A DNA stretch of 37,808 nt from Flavobacteriales bacterium (GTDB lineage Bacteria > Bacteroidota > Bacteroidia > Flavobacteriales_D > Sanyastnellaceae). Location: the NCBI GenBank assembly GCA_029245065.1, contig JAQWQB010000009.1, forward strand, positions 1 to 37,808. The letters are read 5' to 3'. Of the stretch, positions 16,118 through 27,400 are shown piece after piece. The notes beneath the pieces were generated by a model. The model saw nothing but the letters and a program-made list of their open reading frames with translations, did no database searches and was not told where the DNA came from. The stretch's first letter is position 1; each line of letters begins with the position of its first letter. Position numbers and translations under genes: made by a program.

Positions 16118-18696
16118 TAGTTATAGTCTTCAAGCACTTGTAAAAGACGTGTATTTTGCTCCGTTTCTTTGAGCTTTTCCAAGGCCTCATTCGCTCGGTC
16201 AAGTCGGGGATCTTCTACGCCCGTTGTCTCTTGGTTTGCTGAGAGACGCAATTTGTAATCGCCCAGCAGACGGTAAGCATTCATCTTCACCCACCAAGGA
16301 TCAGTTCCTTTTGAAATTTCTTCGACAAGCGGAATCACAGAAGCAGATTCACTCAAATCCAGTCGTGCAAGGAAGCTTTGGTAACGCACCAAAAGCACGT
16401 ACTTTTTATAACCGCTCGATTGGGCAATTTGAGATTCAAAAAACGCTTTTCGCTCAACGGCTTTCGTCTCTACATAGACATCTGCAACAGCGAAGAGCAC
16501 GTCAGAACTTTCAGTGTTTTCAAGCTTCAGAGCTTCAGCAACTGCCGCAGTTGGATCAACCATGGCCAACGCGTGAAGTCCTGCTGCATTTACGTAATAA
16601 GACAACTCTTTATTGATGCAATTGAGTAAAAAGTCTTTCGACATGTTTTCCGGGGCGAATTCAGCCAAAAACTCGATGGCCGTTGCTCTGGTGTACGTCT
16701 TCTCATCTTCTTTAGCGATGCTCAAGGCGCGGTCCAACACGAGCTGACTAATGCTGTCTTTCGTACTGAGGTAATCAAGTGCCGAAGCGCGAATGAACCA
16801 GAAATCATCGGTCAAGGCGTTTTCTAGAACAGCGTACAATGATTCTTCTGCGGTATCTCCCGCTTTCGCTATGGCCGTCAACCGACTGTTGAAACTCCCT
16901 TTCGACTGAAATTGAGCGGCGTATGAAGCATCTTGACGCTGGTCATTTTTAACGCAAAGAAGCACGTTGTCAGGGTCTACATGTACCCATTCTGGCTTCG
17001 CATCAACGGGAATTTTGAGCAATTCTTCGTACTCGGTGATCATGAACTCCTTTCGCACCACCTCATTGCCCATGTGCAGATCAACCGTAATTGGCAATTG
17101 AAAAACAGGGTACTCATCAAAATCCTGCGTTTGAGTAATGACAACCTGTTGCTCCATGGCGTCTTCATCAAAGAAGTAGGCAATTTCCAGTTCAGGATGT
17201 CCCGCCTTCAAGAACCATTGATCAAAGAACCAGTTTAGGTCAAGACCGGTTGTTTCTTCAAAAGCCAATCTCAAATCAGCTACTTCTGCATCTTTGTACT
17301 GGTTGGTATTGAGGTAGAGGTTGAGCGAAGAAAAGAAGGCTTCGTCCCCCACTAAATTTCGCAACATGTGCAGCACTTGCCCTCCTTTGTTATAGGAATG
17401 CGCGTCAAACATGTCTTCTTTGTCTTCGTAATTGAAGCGAATTAGGGGCACTTTTTTGTAACGCGACTCATTCAAATACCCTTGTCGTGATTGCCAACCG
17501 TGGTAGTCTGCCTCGTCTTTTCCGTACTTCGCTTCGTACCAAAGGTATTCGCCGTAGGTTGCAAAAGATTCATTTAAGGGAAGGTGCGACCAACTTTCAC
17601 AGGTTACGAGGTCGCCAAACCAGTGGTGGAAAAGCTCGTGCGCAATGACCGCTTCGTTGTTTTCATCGATCAACTCTCTACTTGTTTGATTGACAAATTC
17701 TCCGTGGATGGTTGCGGTTGTATTTTCCATGGCTCCTGAGACGTAGTCACGTACTACAACTTGCGCGTATTTTTCCCAGGGATAATCAAACTGGAGAAGG
17801 TTGGAATATACCGACATCATTTCAGGGGTATTTCCAAAAATTTGAAACACATAATCAGCGTAATCAGGCTCTACATAATAGTCTACCGGAACAACCCTTC
17901 CTTTTGAATCTTGCCACTCAGCTCTTCCAATTTTGAAATCGCCAACGGCCATCATAGTGAGGTAGGGCGGGTGTTCTAGGTCTTGTTTCCAGTAATCTGT
18001 TCGGGTGTCATCATCATTGAAGTTGCTGTAAACAAGTTGACCATTGGACAGCGTTTGAAAATCCTTAGTTGTGGTAATGAAAATCTCTTGCGTCATCCGT
18101 TCAGCAGGGGTATCAATGGTAGGGAACCACACTGAACTTGCTTCTGTTTGCCCTTGGGTCCAGAGTTGCGTTGGTTTATCTACTTCTGAGCTATCAGGAT
18201 TGATGAAATAAAGCCCTTTCGCATCGGTAATTGCTGCGCTCCCCTGCGTAACTAATTCATTGGGTTTAGCCACGTATTCAATGGCAACAGTGTACGATTC
18301 AAATCGGGTAAACTCTTTCCCTAGTTGGATATCTAAGAAGGCATTGTCATACGTGTATTCAAGGTCCATCTCCATGGCATCTGAAACGAGCATTACCTTG
18401 TTGATATCCATTCCTTTCGCGTCCAAAATAAGTCTGTCTGAGCTGTAGAAATAGGGTTTTAGGGTCAGGGTGGCAGTTCCAATCAAGTACTGTTTTCCCC
18501 AGTCAAAAGCGACTTCTAACTTTGTATGAAGAAGGTCGTGTACTTTGATTTCGGTTGGACGATAAACCTTTTTTTCAGGGACCACTTCAGCGGCTTCTAG
18601 GTCAATCATCACCGGCGCTTCAACAGCAATTTCTTCTGTTGTTTTGCAGGCATAGAGTGCAATGAGTCCGAAAAGGGTGAGTAGGATGTTTTTCAT
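16117..18696 (-). CDS. M1-family metallopeptidase (aminopeptidase N-like), lipoprotein
   Basis: An 859-residue gluzincin peptidase. The zinc site is HELFH at residues 353-357 with the third ligand Glu376 in LNESFATY, exactly the HExxH-x18-E pattern. The substrate-binding GAMEN motif is at 321-325, and an early YFINPDSS-type segment is present in the N-terminal beta saddle. The signal sequence MKNILLTLFGLIALYAC has a lipobox ending at Cys17, so the enzyme should be an envelope-anchored lipoprotein that trims N-terminal residues from peptides. The C-terminal third (about 600-850) looks like HEAT-type helical repeats (ALDYLSTKD, RATAIEFLAEFAPE). A strong promoter lies upstream. It shares a one-base overlap with hemW. 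Confidence 0.93.
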   Translation of the reverse strand: MKNILLTLFGLIALYACKTTEEIAVEAPVMIDLEAAEVVPEKKVYRPTEIKVHDLLHTKLEVAFDWGKQYLIGTATLTLKPYFYSSDRLILDAKGMDINKVMLVSDAMEMDLEYTYDNAFLDIQLGKEFTRFESYTVAIEYVAKPNELVTQGSAAITDAKGLYFINPDSSEVDKPTQLWTQGQTEASSVWFPTIDTPAERMTQEIFITTTKDFQTLSNGQLVYSNFNDDDTRTDYWKQDLEHPPYLTMMAVGDFKIGRAEWQDSKGRVVPVDYYVEPDYADYVFQIFGNTPEMMSVYSNLLQFDYPWEKYAQVVVRDYVSGAMENTTATIHGEFVNQTSRELIDENNEAVIAHELFHHWFGDLVTCESWSHLPLNESFATYGEYLWYEAKYGKDEADYHGWQSRQGYLNESRYKKVPLIRFNYEDKEDMFDAHSYNKGGQVLHMLRNLVGDEAFFSSLNLYLNTNQYKDAEVADLRLAFEETTGLDLNWFFDQWFLKAGHPELEIAYFFDEDAMEQQVVITQTQDFDEYPVFQLPITVDLHMGNEVVRKEFMITEYEELLKIPVDAKPEWVHVDPDNVLLCVKNDQRQDASYAAQFQSKGSFNSRLTAIAKAGDTAEESLYAVLENALTDDFWFIRASALDYLSTKDSISQLVLDRALSIAKEDEKTYTRATAIEFLAEFAPENMSKDFLLNCINKELSYYVNAAGLHALAMVDPTAAVAEALKLENTESSDVLFAVADVYVETKAVERKAFFESQIAQSSGYKKYVLLVRYQSFLARLDLSESASVIPLVEEISKGTDPWWVKMNAYRLLGDYKLRLSANQETTGVEDPRLDRANEALEKLKETEQNTRLLQVLEDYN

Positions 18697-18713
18697 GTTG
18701 CTTCAGATTGAAG

Positions 18714-18743
18714 CAAAGGTAATGGAAGGTAGTTTGGAAACAA
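18714..18743 (-). promoter_or_regulatory. Promoter of the M1 aminopeptidase - hemW operon
   Basis: On the minus strand, TTG at 18743-18741 (-33) is followed after exactly 19 bases by TACCTTTG at 18721-18714 (-7). This is a full match to the Bacteroidota housekeeping promoter. The ATG at 18696 follows 17 bases after the -7 box. Confidence 0.75.
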
Positions 18744-18803
18744 CATGTTAGAATTCAACGGCGTTTTTGGCTAGTTTAGCAGTGTATTTCAATTACAGCG
18801 AAT

Positions 18804-19304
18804 ATGAAAGCGAACGTCAACGGAAAGAAAGAGTGGGAATTACTTCAAGATGGAGATTCTTTCAAAGTAGATGGAATCAAGTCTGATGTGACCTGGGAAT
18901 GGTTAGGTGACCGTCGTGTTCTTCTTCGCGAGGGAAGCGCTCAGTTCGAAGTAGAATTGGTGCACGCTGACATTGAAACAAAAACGGTTACCGTGAGTAT
19001 TCGTGGCAATCAATACGAGGTTCAGTTGAAAGAAGACTTCGACCTTCTGCTCGAAAAAATGGGAATGGGCCCAGGAAGTACGTCGGTTCAGAGCAAAATA
19101 AAAGCGCCAATGCCAGGGCTGGTGTTGGATGTACTTGTTGAGCCAGGACAAACGGTAAATGTTGATGAACCGTTGTTGATTTTGGAGGCCATGAAAATGG
19201 AGAATGTCATTAAATCTCCTCGGGAAGGTGAAATAAAATCAATTGGAGTTGTCAAGGGCAATGCCATTGAGAAAAACACCTTGCTGATCGAATTTCAGAA
19301 CTAA
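18804..19304 (+). CDS. Biotin carboxyl carrier domain protein (acyl-CoA carboxylase type)
   Basis: A 166-residue protein. The C-terminal half is a biotinyl domain with the biotin-accepting Lys131 in EAMKM (LLILEAMKMENVIKSPREG) and the usual APMPGLV start at about residue 101. The N-terminal 90 residues form a beta-rich extension with WEWLGDRRVL and EVQLKEDFD, as in propionyl-CoA or acetyl-CoA carboxylase carrier subunits of Bacteroidota. Carriers of this type shuttle carboxybiotin between carboxylase and carboxyltransferase subunits. Neither partner subunit lies in this window. It is divergent from the M1 aminopeptidase, with a 107-bp shared upstream region. Confidence 0.88.
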   Translation: MKANVNGKKEWELLQDGDSFKVDGIKSDVTWEWLGDRRVLLREGSAQFEVELVHADIETKTVTVSIRGNQYEVQLKEDFDLLLEKMGMGPGSTSVQSKIKAPMPGLVLDVLVEPGQTVNVDEPLLILEAMKMENVIKSPREGEIKSIGVVKGNAIEKNTLLIEFQN

Positions 19305-19337
19305 AGGCAACCACACTCTACTAAAATTGCGTTGTAT

Positions 19338-19351
19338 ACACAGCACTGTGT
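19338..19351. repeat. Short inverted repeat between the biotin carrier and T9SS cargo genes
   Basis: ACACAGCACTGTGT has arms ACACAG and CTGTGT around CA. It lies in the 136-bp gap between 19305 and 19440. It could be an operator or a weak hairpin; there is no T tract after it. Confidence 0.3.
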
Positions 19352-19440
19352 GTAAAACAATAATGATTCTGTGCATACCCACCCCAGGGCAATTGTACTT
19401 TTAGTCATTCGGTGAAGCAGTGTCTTCAACCCGCGCAATT

Positions 19441-20454
19441 ATGACCAGATTAAGCATTCTTAGTATACTTTTCATTCTGTTCGTTTCTTCAATGAACGCT
19501 CAGAATTGTGATGACCCTGCACTGTTGTGCGCGGAAACAAATAACGAAGAGACGATTACCACAGCTAACCCTGTTTCCTTCGACTGCATTGACGCAGACT
19601 TTTCGTTCTTCTATAATTTCACCACAAACAACCTGGCCAACCCAGGGAATGTGACTGTGAACATAGATGTCTTGGATTGCTTCAACAATGGGTTGAGTGA
19701 TACGGTACAAGCTGTCATTGTTGAAGTTATCCCCGGAGCAGACCCTTGTTTGAATTCAAGTTACGTTGCTGTTTCGCCTTGTGTGAGTGACACACTTAAT
19801 TTGCAAATGGAGAGTGATGACCTGCAGCCCAACACAGATTACCTAGTCATCCTTGGAACAGATCATAGTCCGTTTGATGGACCTTGTGGGTTTGATATTC
19901 AAATCGAAGGGCCTGCAGTAGATATTTCAGCGGGTCAATTTGGCGACATGGGATTCTTCGTCACAGGAGATATTTTGGTAACACTAGGAGAGTCAGTAAC
20001 GCTGAGTGCTCAAGGTGCTGATGCCATTCCCGGTTATTCATGGTCTCCTGGAACATTTATCGACGACCCAATTGGAAATGATGTTCTTTCATTTCCAGAG
20101 GAAACCATTGACTACACGGTAACGGGTTTTATAGGCGATTGTGAAGTAACGGACGTAGTGACGGTGATAGTTGGCCCTCCAATTGGCATCCCGAATACCA
20201 TTACTCCCAATGGAGACGGCATCAATGACTTATGGAAAATCAGTGGAATCAGTGAGTTTCCCCGAGTTGAAGTGAGCGTGTTTGACCGCTGGGGTCAGCA
20301 GGTGTACCGCGATTCAGGCTACGAACAGCCATGGAATGGCGAAAGAGCCAACGGTCAGTTCCTCCCAACAGCGGCGTACTACTACGTAATTGAGCTTAAT
20401 TCTGCCAACATTAATATTGAACCCATCACGGGCGTAATTACAATTATTCACTGA
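19441..20454 (+). CDS. Secreted protein with T9SS type B (gliding-motility-type) sorting domain
   Basis: A 337-residue exported protein. I start at the ATG at 19441, which gives a signal peptide ending VSSMNAQ; an in-frame GTG seven codons earlier is less likely. The N-terminal domain is Cys-rich, with Cys residues in NCDDPALLCAE, SFDCIDADFSFFYNF, LDCF and DPCLNSSYVAVSPC. A beta-sandwich or PKD-like segment follows (SWSPGTFIDDPIGN). The last 85 residues, TITPNGDGINDLW, VSVFDRWGQQVY and AAYYYVIEL, are the type B sorting domain that ends Bacteroidota gliding and adhesion proteins such as SprB. The next gene is a PorP/SprF protein starting on the last base of this stop codon, which suggests a cargo-partner pair. 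Confidence 0.88.
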   Translation: MTRLSILSILFILFVSSMNAQNCDDPALLCAETNNEETITTANPVSFDCIDADFSFFYNFTTNNLANPGNVTVNIDVLDCFNNGLSDTVQAVIVEVIPGADPCLNSSYVAVSPCVSDTLNLQMESDDLQPNTDYLVILGTDHSPFDGPCGFDIQIEGPAVDISAGQFGDMGFFVTGDILVTLGESVTLSAQGADAIPGYSWSPGTFIDDPIGNDVLSFPEETIDYTVTGFIGDCEVTDVVTVIVGPPIGIPNTITPNGDGINDLWKISGISEFPRVEVSVFDRWGQQVYRDSGYEQPWNGERANGQFLPTAAYYYVIELNSANINIEPITGVITIIH

Positions 20455-21389
20455 TGATGAGGAAGGGAATTATTTTGCTGCTAGTGCTCATTGGTTTTGT
20501 AGAAGCCGATGCACAACAAATGCCTATCTACTCGAATTATGTGCTGAATTACTTTCAGATTAATCCGGCAGTAGCGGGTTCAAAGCCCTGCTTGGACATG
20601 AAGGTAGGGTACCGCAGGCAATGGATGGGAATACGTGACGCACCGAAAACGGCATTTGGAAACATCCACGGCAGCTTCGGAAAAAAGAAACATAATTTTC
20701 ACGGAATAGGTGGCCAAGTGCTGAATGATGATGCAGGGCCATTGGGCATGACAAACATGAACTTGTCGTACGCTTACCACATGAAAATGAACCGAAGGTA
20801 CTACCTAAGTGCTGGATTCGGCTTAGGGTTTACGCAGTACCGAGTAGATGTTGGGTCCATTATTTTACCAGATGTCCAGTTCGTCAATGACCCTGCTTTT
20901 CAAGGAAGGGCAAGTGAATTCATTTTTCCTCAAATCCAATTCGGACTGTGGTTGTACAAGGATGATCGATTTTATGGCTTCTCCATTCAGAATGTCGTTG
21001 AGAACCAGTTGCAATCGATTGGTTTAGATGCTCGAATGAGAAGGCACTTCACCCTAGCCGCTGGTAGAGCAATTGAAATGCAAGATGGATTTTCATTCAA
21101 ACCGTCTGCCATGATAAAGTACGTTGGAAATAGCCGGATGTCGCTAGATGCCACCGCTATGTTCGACTACAACTCCATGGTAGAACTTGGAGTTGGATTT
21201 AGATCTGGAAACGGATTAACAGGATTGTTTAGAGTAGACCTTTTCAAGTACGTTACCCTCGCTTACGCGTATGACTTTGCGCTGTCGAGAATACGTTTCG
21301 ACGGAAGGAACACACATGAAGTAATTATAGGCATTCAAGCATGCGCGAGAGGCGAAGGAAGTAAGGCACCGTGCGCGGCATATGATTGA
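20454..21389 (+). CDS. PorP/SprF family type IX secretion outer-membrane protein (first copy)
   Basis: A 311-residue outer-membrane beta-barrel with signal peptide MMRKGIILLLVLIGFVEADAQQ. The start is followed by the PorP/SprF hallmark PIYSNYVLNYFQINPAVAGS (about 22-41) and then WMGIRDAPKT. Later segments alternate short amphipathic strands, and the end carries the usual THEVIIGI-type closing strand followed by an unusual Cys-containing tail (ACARGEGSKAPC). In Flavobacterium johnsoniae SprF is needed for SprB to reach the surface, so this protein probably serves the cargo encoded just upstream, whose stop codon overlaps its ATG by one base. The ATG three bases downstream is an alternative start. 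Confidence 0.92.
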   Translation: MMRKGIILLLVLIGFVEADAQQMPIYSNYVLNYFQINPAVAGSKPCLDMKVGYRRQWMGIRDAPKTAFGNIHGSFGKKKHNFHGIGGQVLNDDAGPLGMTNMNLSYAYHMKMNRRYYLSAGFGLGFTQYRVDVGSIILPDVQFVNDPAFQGRASEFIFPQIQFGLWLYKDDRFYGFSIQNVVENQLQSIGLDARMRRHFTLAAGRAIEMQDGFSFKPSAMIKYVGNSRMSLDATAMFDYNSMVELGVGFRSGNGLTGLFRVDLFKYVTLAYAYDFALSRIRFDGRNTHEVIIGIQACARGEGSKAPCAAYD

Positions 21390-21466
21390 TCTATTGAAAG
21401 AAAACTGAAACAAGAGTACCACCCTATACGTAATGTTGAAGGAGGAAAACCGAAACATTCATTCTT

Positions 21467-24400
21467 TTGAAGTTGAGCTTTCGTTGTATTCTGACCGCTT
21501 TGGTCTTATGTGTCTTCACCCCTCAATTGACCGCTCAGTATTACTGGACGGGCGTTGAAGGAGAGTGGGGCAACCCTGCTATGTGGTCATCAGAACCAAA
21601 TGGAACAGGTGGTTTTGGCGTTCCCGGAATGGAAGATGACGTTATTTTTAACACGAGTTTTTCGACAGTAACCATTCAGAATTCCGCTTTCTGCAACAAC
21701 TTGATTGTCCAAAATGGTGTTTCTGGCGCTTTTTCTGGAAATCTTTTGAGTGTTCATGGAGACGTTGTAATTCAGGGCGAAATAGCTACAGAAATCAATC
21801 GCATTTCTTTTGACGGAGGTACCGTTCAATCTGCTGACATCAACCCTGAAATCGATTGCGATGTTTTCATCACGAACAATTCAACCTTGGCACTTCAACA
21901 CCGCTTGTTGCTACCTCGGAATACCATTCAAATTGTCCAAGGGCACTTAGACGCCACCGGACGAGCGATTGTTTGTGACGCATTTCTAGCTTCAAATAGC
22001 CACACACACCTTGCACTGAACGGCAGTAAAATAGTTGTTGAAACGTCTCTTGATGTTCAGCCTTCTGTATCTGTTGATCAATTAGACGACACGGTTTACC
22101 CTTGCGAAGGAAGCACCATCAATGAAGGGGCTTTACTGGTTAATTGGGGTAGAGATAACACTTGCGGAAACGGCCCAGGGCAAACACCATTCACCGTTAC
22201 CACCACAATCATTACGGATTACAACGGAGAAGATGTTTCATGCAACGACGCGGAAGACGGCGAAGCTTTTGCTGGAGTCATAGGCGGCGTTGGACCATTC
22301 TCATACACCTGGGTTGGAGGCCCGAATACACCCAACTACCCAGGAATTGGCGCTGGAACATACACCGTACTTGTAGAAGATTTAGGACAGGGAATTGTTT
22401 GCGTAGATAATGTTCAGCTGACAGAGCCAGCGCCTTTAACCGTGTTTAATTTTACGTATGACCCGCCATCTTGTGCAGGAGAGTGCAACGGATCAGGGTC
22501 ACCAATTGTTATTGGAGGAGTTAGTCCATACGATTTTGACTGGGGGAACGGCGAAACGAATCAGTTCGCAACAATGCTGTGCGAAGGACTCAATTCCCTT
22601 GAAATTATTGACCAGAACGGGTGCGTTTTTGACACCTCTTTCACCGTAGAGCTTGATCAGATTTTCGTAAACCTGGACATCACAGATGTGCTTTGCAACG
22701 GTACACCAACAGGCGCGGCTACGTCAACACCAACAGGTGGCGACGGCGGCCCCTATACGATTTCGTGGTCAACATCAGATAATGGACCAACAGTTACTGG
22801 CCTGCCAGCTGATACCTATGTGGTTACAGTAGAAGACGGTTCTGGCTGTTCGGTAGATAGTACATTTATCGTTTCGGAAGAGCCGCCGGTAGTGATCGCC
22901 TTAGACGATGTTACTGACCCACTTTGCGCTGATTCCAACGATGGAGCCATTGATATTTCTGTTTCAGGTGGAACGCCAACATACCTATTTGATTGGGTAG
23001 GGCCGAATGGTTTCGTGTCTGACCAAGAAGACATTTCAGGACTGGAAGCAGGCGATTATGATATTACAGTAACAGACGATAATGGTTGCCAAACAACGAC
23101 CAGCATAACACTTACAGGCCCACCAGCAATTGTGGCGAATGAAACCATAACAGACGTGCTCTGCTTTGGTGAGTTCACAGGTTCAATTTCTATTGACATA
23201 TCAGGAGGAACAGCCGGTTACGATACAGATTGGACAGGCCCAAATGGTTTTGTTTCCGTTCAGGAAGACATTTCAGGTTTGGAGGCCGGCGATTACACGG
23301 TGGTCATTACCGACGCCATTGACTGCGAAGCTACATTCACCTATACGGTAGATGAACCAGAAGAAATAGTGGTTACCCCTACCATCACACCTATTTCATG
23401 TAATGGGGTGAGCGATGGAGAAATAGAAATCACCATTTCAGGCGGAACGCCAGATTACACCATTGAATGGACAGGCCCGAATGGCTTTACTTCAGATCAA
23501 TTGCTTATTTCGAACCTAGAGGAAGGAGATTACAACCTTACCGTGACAGATGACGCAGGATGTGAAGTAACGGAGTTGTACACGCTTGATAATCCGGCTC
23601 CAATTGAAATTACAATTGATCTTGCGCCTATATCATGTGAGGGTGCAGCAGACGCATCTGCAGATATTACCGTTACAGGGGGCACACCAGATTATACATT
23701 TGAATGGACAGGCCCGAATGGCTTTACTTCAAATCAAGAAGATATTTCAGGGTTGGACGAAGGCGTTTACAACTTGGTTGTAACTGACGATGCAGGTTGC
23801 ACATTGCCTGCTTCATTAGCGGTCTCCAATCCAGACCCAATTGTAGCCGTTCTTGTGCCAACAGACGTTAGTTGCGGTGGCTCAGATGATGGGTCAATTG
23901 AGTTGAGCATTTTAGGCGGACAACCAGGTTACCAAACAGATTGGATTGGGCCAAATGGGTTTACTTCTGACCAAGAAGACCTTTCAGGACTAATTGCCGG
24001 AGATTACACCGTAACCATCACTGATATTGCGGGTTGCGAAATTGAGGAAACGATTACCATTAACGAGCTTCCTCCTTTAGAACTCGTATTCGATGTAACC
24101 CCTATTTCATGCAATGGGGCGAATGATGGAGCAATTGACCTGACCATCACAGGTGGGCAACCACAGTATGTGATCGGTTGGGCAGGCCCGAACCTATTTA
24201 TTACTGAAGACGAAGACATTTTTGACCTCGAACCAGGCTTTTACAACGTATTGGTGATTGATGTCAACGACTGTTTCATTGAAGGTTTTGTGGAAATCAC
24301 AGAACCAGACCCGATTGATGTTACCGTTGATTCCTCGGACCCAACTTGCTTCGATTCGAATGATGGAACCATCACATTGACCATTTCGGGAGGGGTTGAC

Positions 24401-27400
24401 CCCATTACTGTTTCATGGGACAGTGGCGACAATGGAGCAGCATTAACAGACTTACCGGCAGGTGATTACATTCCGACCATCACGGATGATTCAGGTTGTG
24501 AAGTGGTACTACCAGCCATCACACTTACTGCTCCAGAAGAAATTATCATCACCACAGATGAAACGCCAATCCTTTGTGGCGGAGAAGCTACCGGAGCTAT
24601 CGACATGGAATTCACGGGTGGCCAAGGTACCGTTCAAATTGCTTGGACCGGGCCAAATGGATTTACCTCTGACCAGGAAGACATTGCTGATCTGGAAGCA
24701 GGAACCTATGATCTTGTTTTAACAGACGAAGCAGGATGCCAAGCATTCGCAACGGTTGATATATTGGAGCCACTTCCGCTCGATGTTCAGAGCGTGATTG
24801 CACCGCTTAATTGTGCCGATGATTTAGGAAGCATTGAATTGACGATCTCGGGCGGTACAACAGACTATACGGTTGCCTGGACAGGCCCAAACGGGTTTAT
24901 TTCTGATCAAGCGATTATCATCAACCTGGAACAAGGCACCTACGACTTAGTGGTCACGGACGCACTAGATTGCGAGTATACAGAGACATTTGATTTAGTA
25001 GCTCCAGACCCACTAGAGGTAACAAGCGATGTTACTGATTTGCAATGTGGAAGCGGCCCTATTGGAGCTGTGGACCTGACGATCACAGGAGGCACATTGG
25101 ATTACACCATTCTTTGGACAGGCCCAGGTGGCTTTTCTTCGAACGCAGAGGACATTACAGACCTGGGAGAAGGCACTTACGATGTCAGTGTAACAGATGC
25201 AGGAGGTTGTGAAGTTCTTTTGAGTTTCGAGTTTATTCAACCAGAAGAATTAGACATAGAAGTTACTACTGTTGAGCCGGCCTGTTTTGGTGAAAACACG
25301 GGAAGCATCTCAATTGTGATTACCGGAGGTGTTGATCCGTATGACGTTATCTGGACAGGCCCAAATGGTTTCTCATCAACCGCAACGGACATTACAAACC
25401 TTGTTGCTGGTAGTTATGACCTCGGTGTTACCGACGCGGGAACATGTGCATCTTCGCTCACGATTGACCTGGATGAACCAGAAGAGCTAAATGTAGTTGC
25501 TGATATAACGGATATTATTTGTGGGGGCGCCAACTCTGGCGCTATTGACATCACCATCGAAGGGGGCCAAGGTCCGTTTGATGTGGTGTGGTCAGCACCT
25601 GGTTTCAACGCGCTTACGGAAGATATTTTCGACCTAGAAGCTGGTTCTTACACGTTAGACATTCTTGATAACAATGGGTGTTCGTTTACTGCATCTTATG
25701 ATGTGAGTGAAACAGTGCCAATTGACATCACATTGGATACGGCAGATTCTTCTTGCAACGAGTCAAATGGAAGTGCTTCCGTTACAACTACAGGAGGACT
25801 TGATCCAGTGACCATCACCTGGTACGACGAAGATTTCTTTGAAATAGGAACAGGACTTTCAATTGCTGATTTGCCAGCAGGAACGTATGTGGTAGAGGCA
25901 ACAGATGGCAACGACTGCGTGATGGGTGAGACCTTCAGTATTTCTGATTCAGACGCTATTCAGTTGGAGGCAGATGCCACTGACCCGCTTTGTGCAGGAG
26001 ACACCAACGGAACCATTGACTTAACCCTCACAGGAGGAACAGGAACCATTACCATTGCCTGGTCTGGACCTGATGGCTTTGTCTCAGACCAAGAAGATCT
26101 TGCTGATTTACAGGCAGGAATATACAGTGTTGAAGCGACTGATGAAGCAGGCTGTATTGCTGCTTTAACCGTGGAACTGCTTGAGCCAGAAACACTAGAT
26201 GTTCAAGCGTTGATCACTGGAATAGCTTGTGGCACATCTGGCACAGGAGCAATAGAATTGGACATTGCAGGAGGTACAGGCAATATCATCGTTGATTGGG
26301 TAGGGCCGAATTCGTTTACGTCTAATGCTGAAGATATTTTCGACCTAGAAGCCGGAGACTATACAGTACTGGTAACAGATGAAAGTTTGTGCACTTTCAC
26401 GACTACTTACGAAGTACCCGAACTAACCTCTGTGGAAGTTGAATTCGTTCTTACACAAATTGAATGCAATGGTGCGAATGACGGTGCCATTTCAACAACA
26501 GTAACATCTGGAACCCCTGCATTTGACTTTCTATGGACAGGCCCAGATGGCTTTTCTAGTGTGAATGCAGACCTTGCACTTTTAGCACCAGGTGATTACA
26601 CGTTGACCATCACCGACGACAACGATTGTACTGTTGAAGAGACGGTAACCATTACCGAGAACCCCGCTTTGGAACTTGAAGTTATTGAAGCAGCGCCGGC
26701 TTGTAATGCAGCAGATGGAGCGCTAGAAGCTGTGGTAACAGGCGGAACAGTTGGTGGTGATTACACCTACTTCTGGTACGACCTAGACAACGGAAACACA
26801 CTCATAGGAACCGATGCGATTATTGAAGATCTGCCTGCCGGTCAGTATTTTGTAGAGGTATTTGATGACTTGGGGTGCCTAATTAGCGCTCAAGTACCAC
26901 TGGCGAATAACGTTGGTGAAATCACAGCTGTTCTTTCTGATCCGCTATGCTTTAGCGATTTCAACGGTGTGATTGATGCTACAATTACCGGTGCGACTGA
27001 CCCGCTGACAATTTCATGGACAGGGCCAAACGGATTTGCTTCTGACCAAGAAGACATTGCAGACTTGGAAGGCGGTGAATACATCATTGAAGTGTTGGAT
27101 GGAGCAGGTTGTATTTTGACAGAAACATTCACACTAGTAGCTCCTGAAGAACTCATATTGACCACCGTTGGTGGAGATCTACTGTGCGCAACGCAAGCTG
27201 CAGGAACAGTAATTGCCACCATTGAAGGAGGTACAGAAGACTATACGATTGCATGGGTTGGTCCGAATGGCTTTACCTCAGAGGAACAAAATTTAAGTGA
27301 CCTTTTACCAGGTTGTTACGATTTGCAAGTAACAGATGCCAACGCCTGTTTGGCGATTTCTCAAGCGTGCATTGATGCTCCAGATAGTATTCAAGTGGAC

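Noticed and set aside
21433-21555. ATG-led 40-codon frame overlapping the start of the giant adhesin
   Set aside because: It is out of frame with the signal peptide and ends in TGA; the TTG at 21467 gives a proper signal sequence.
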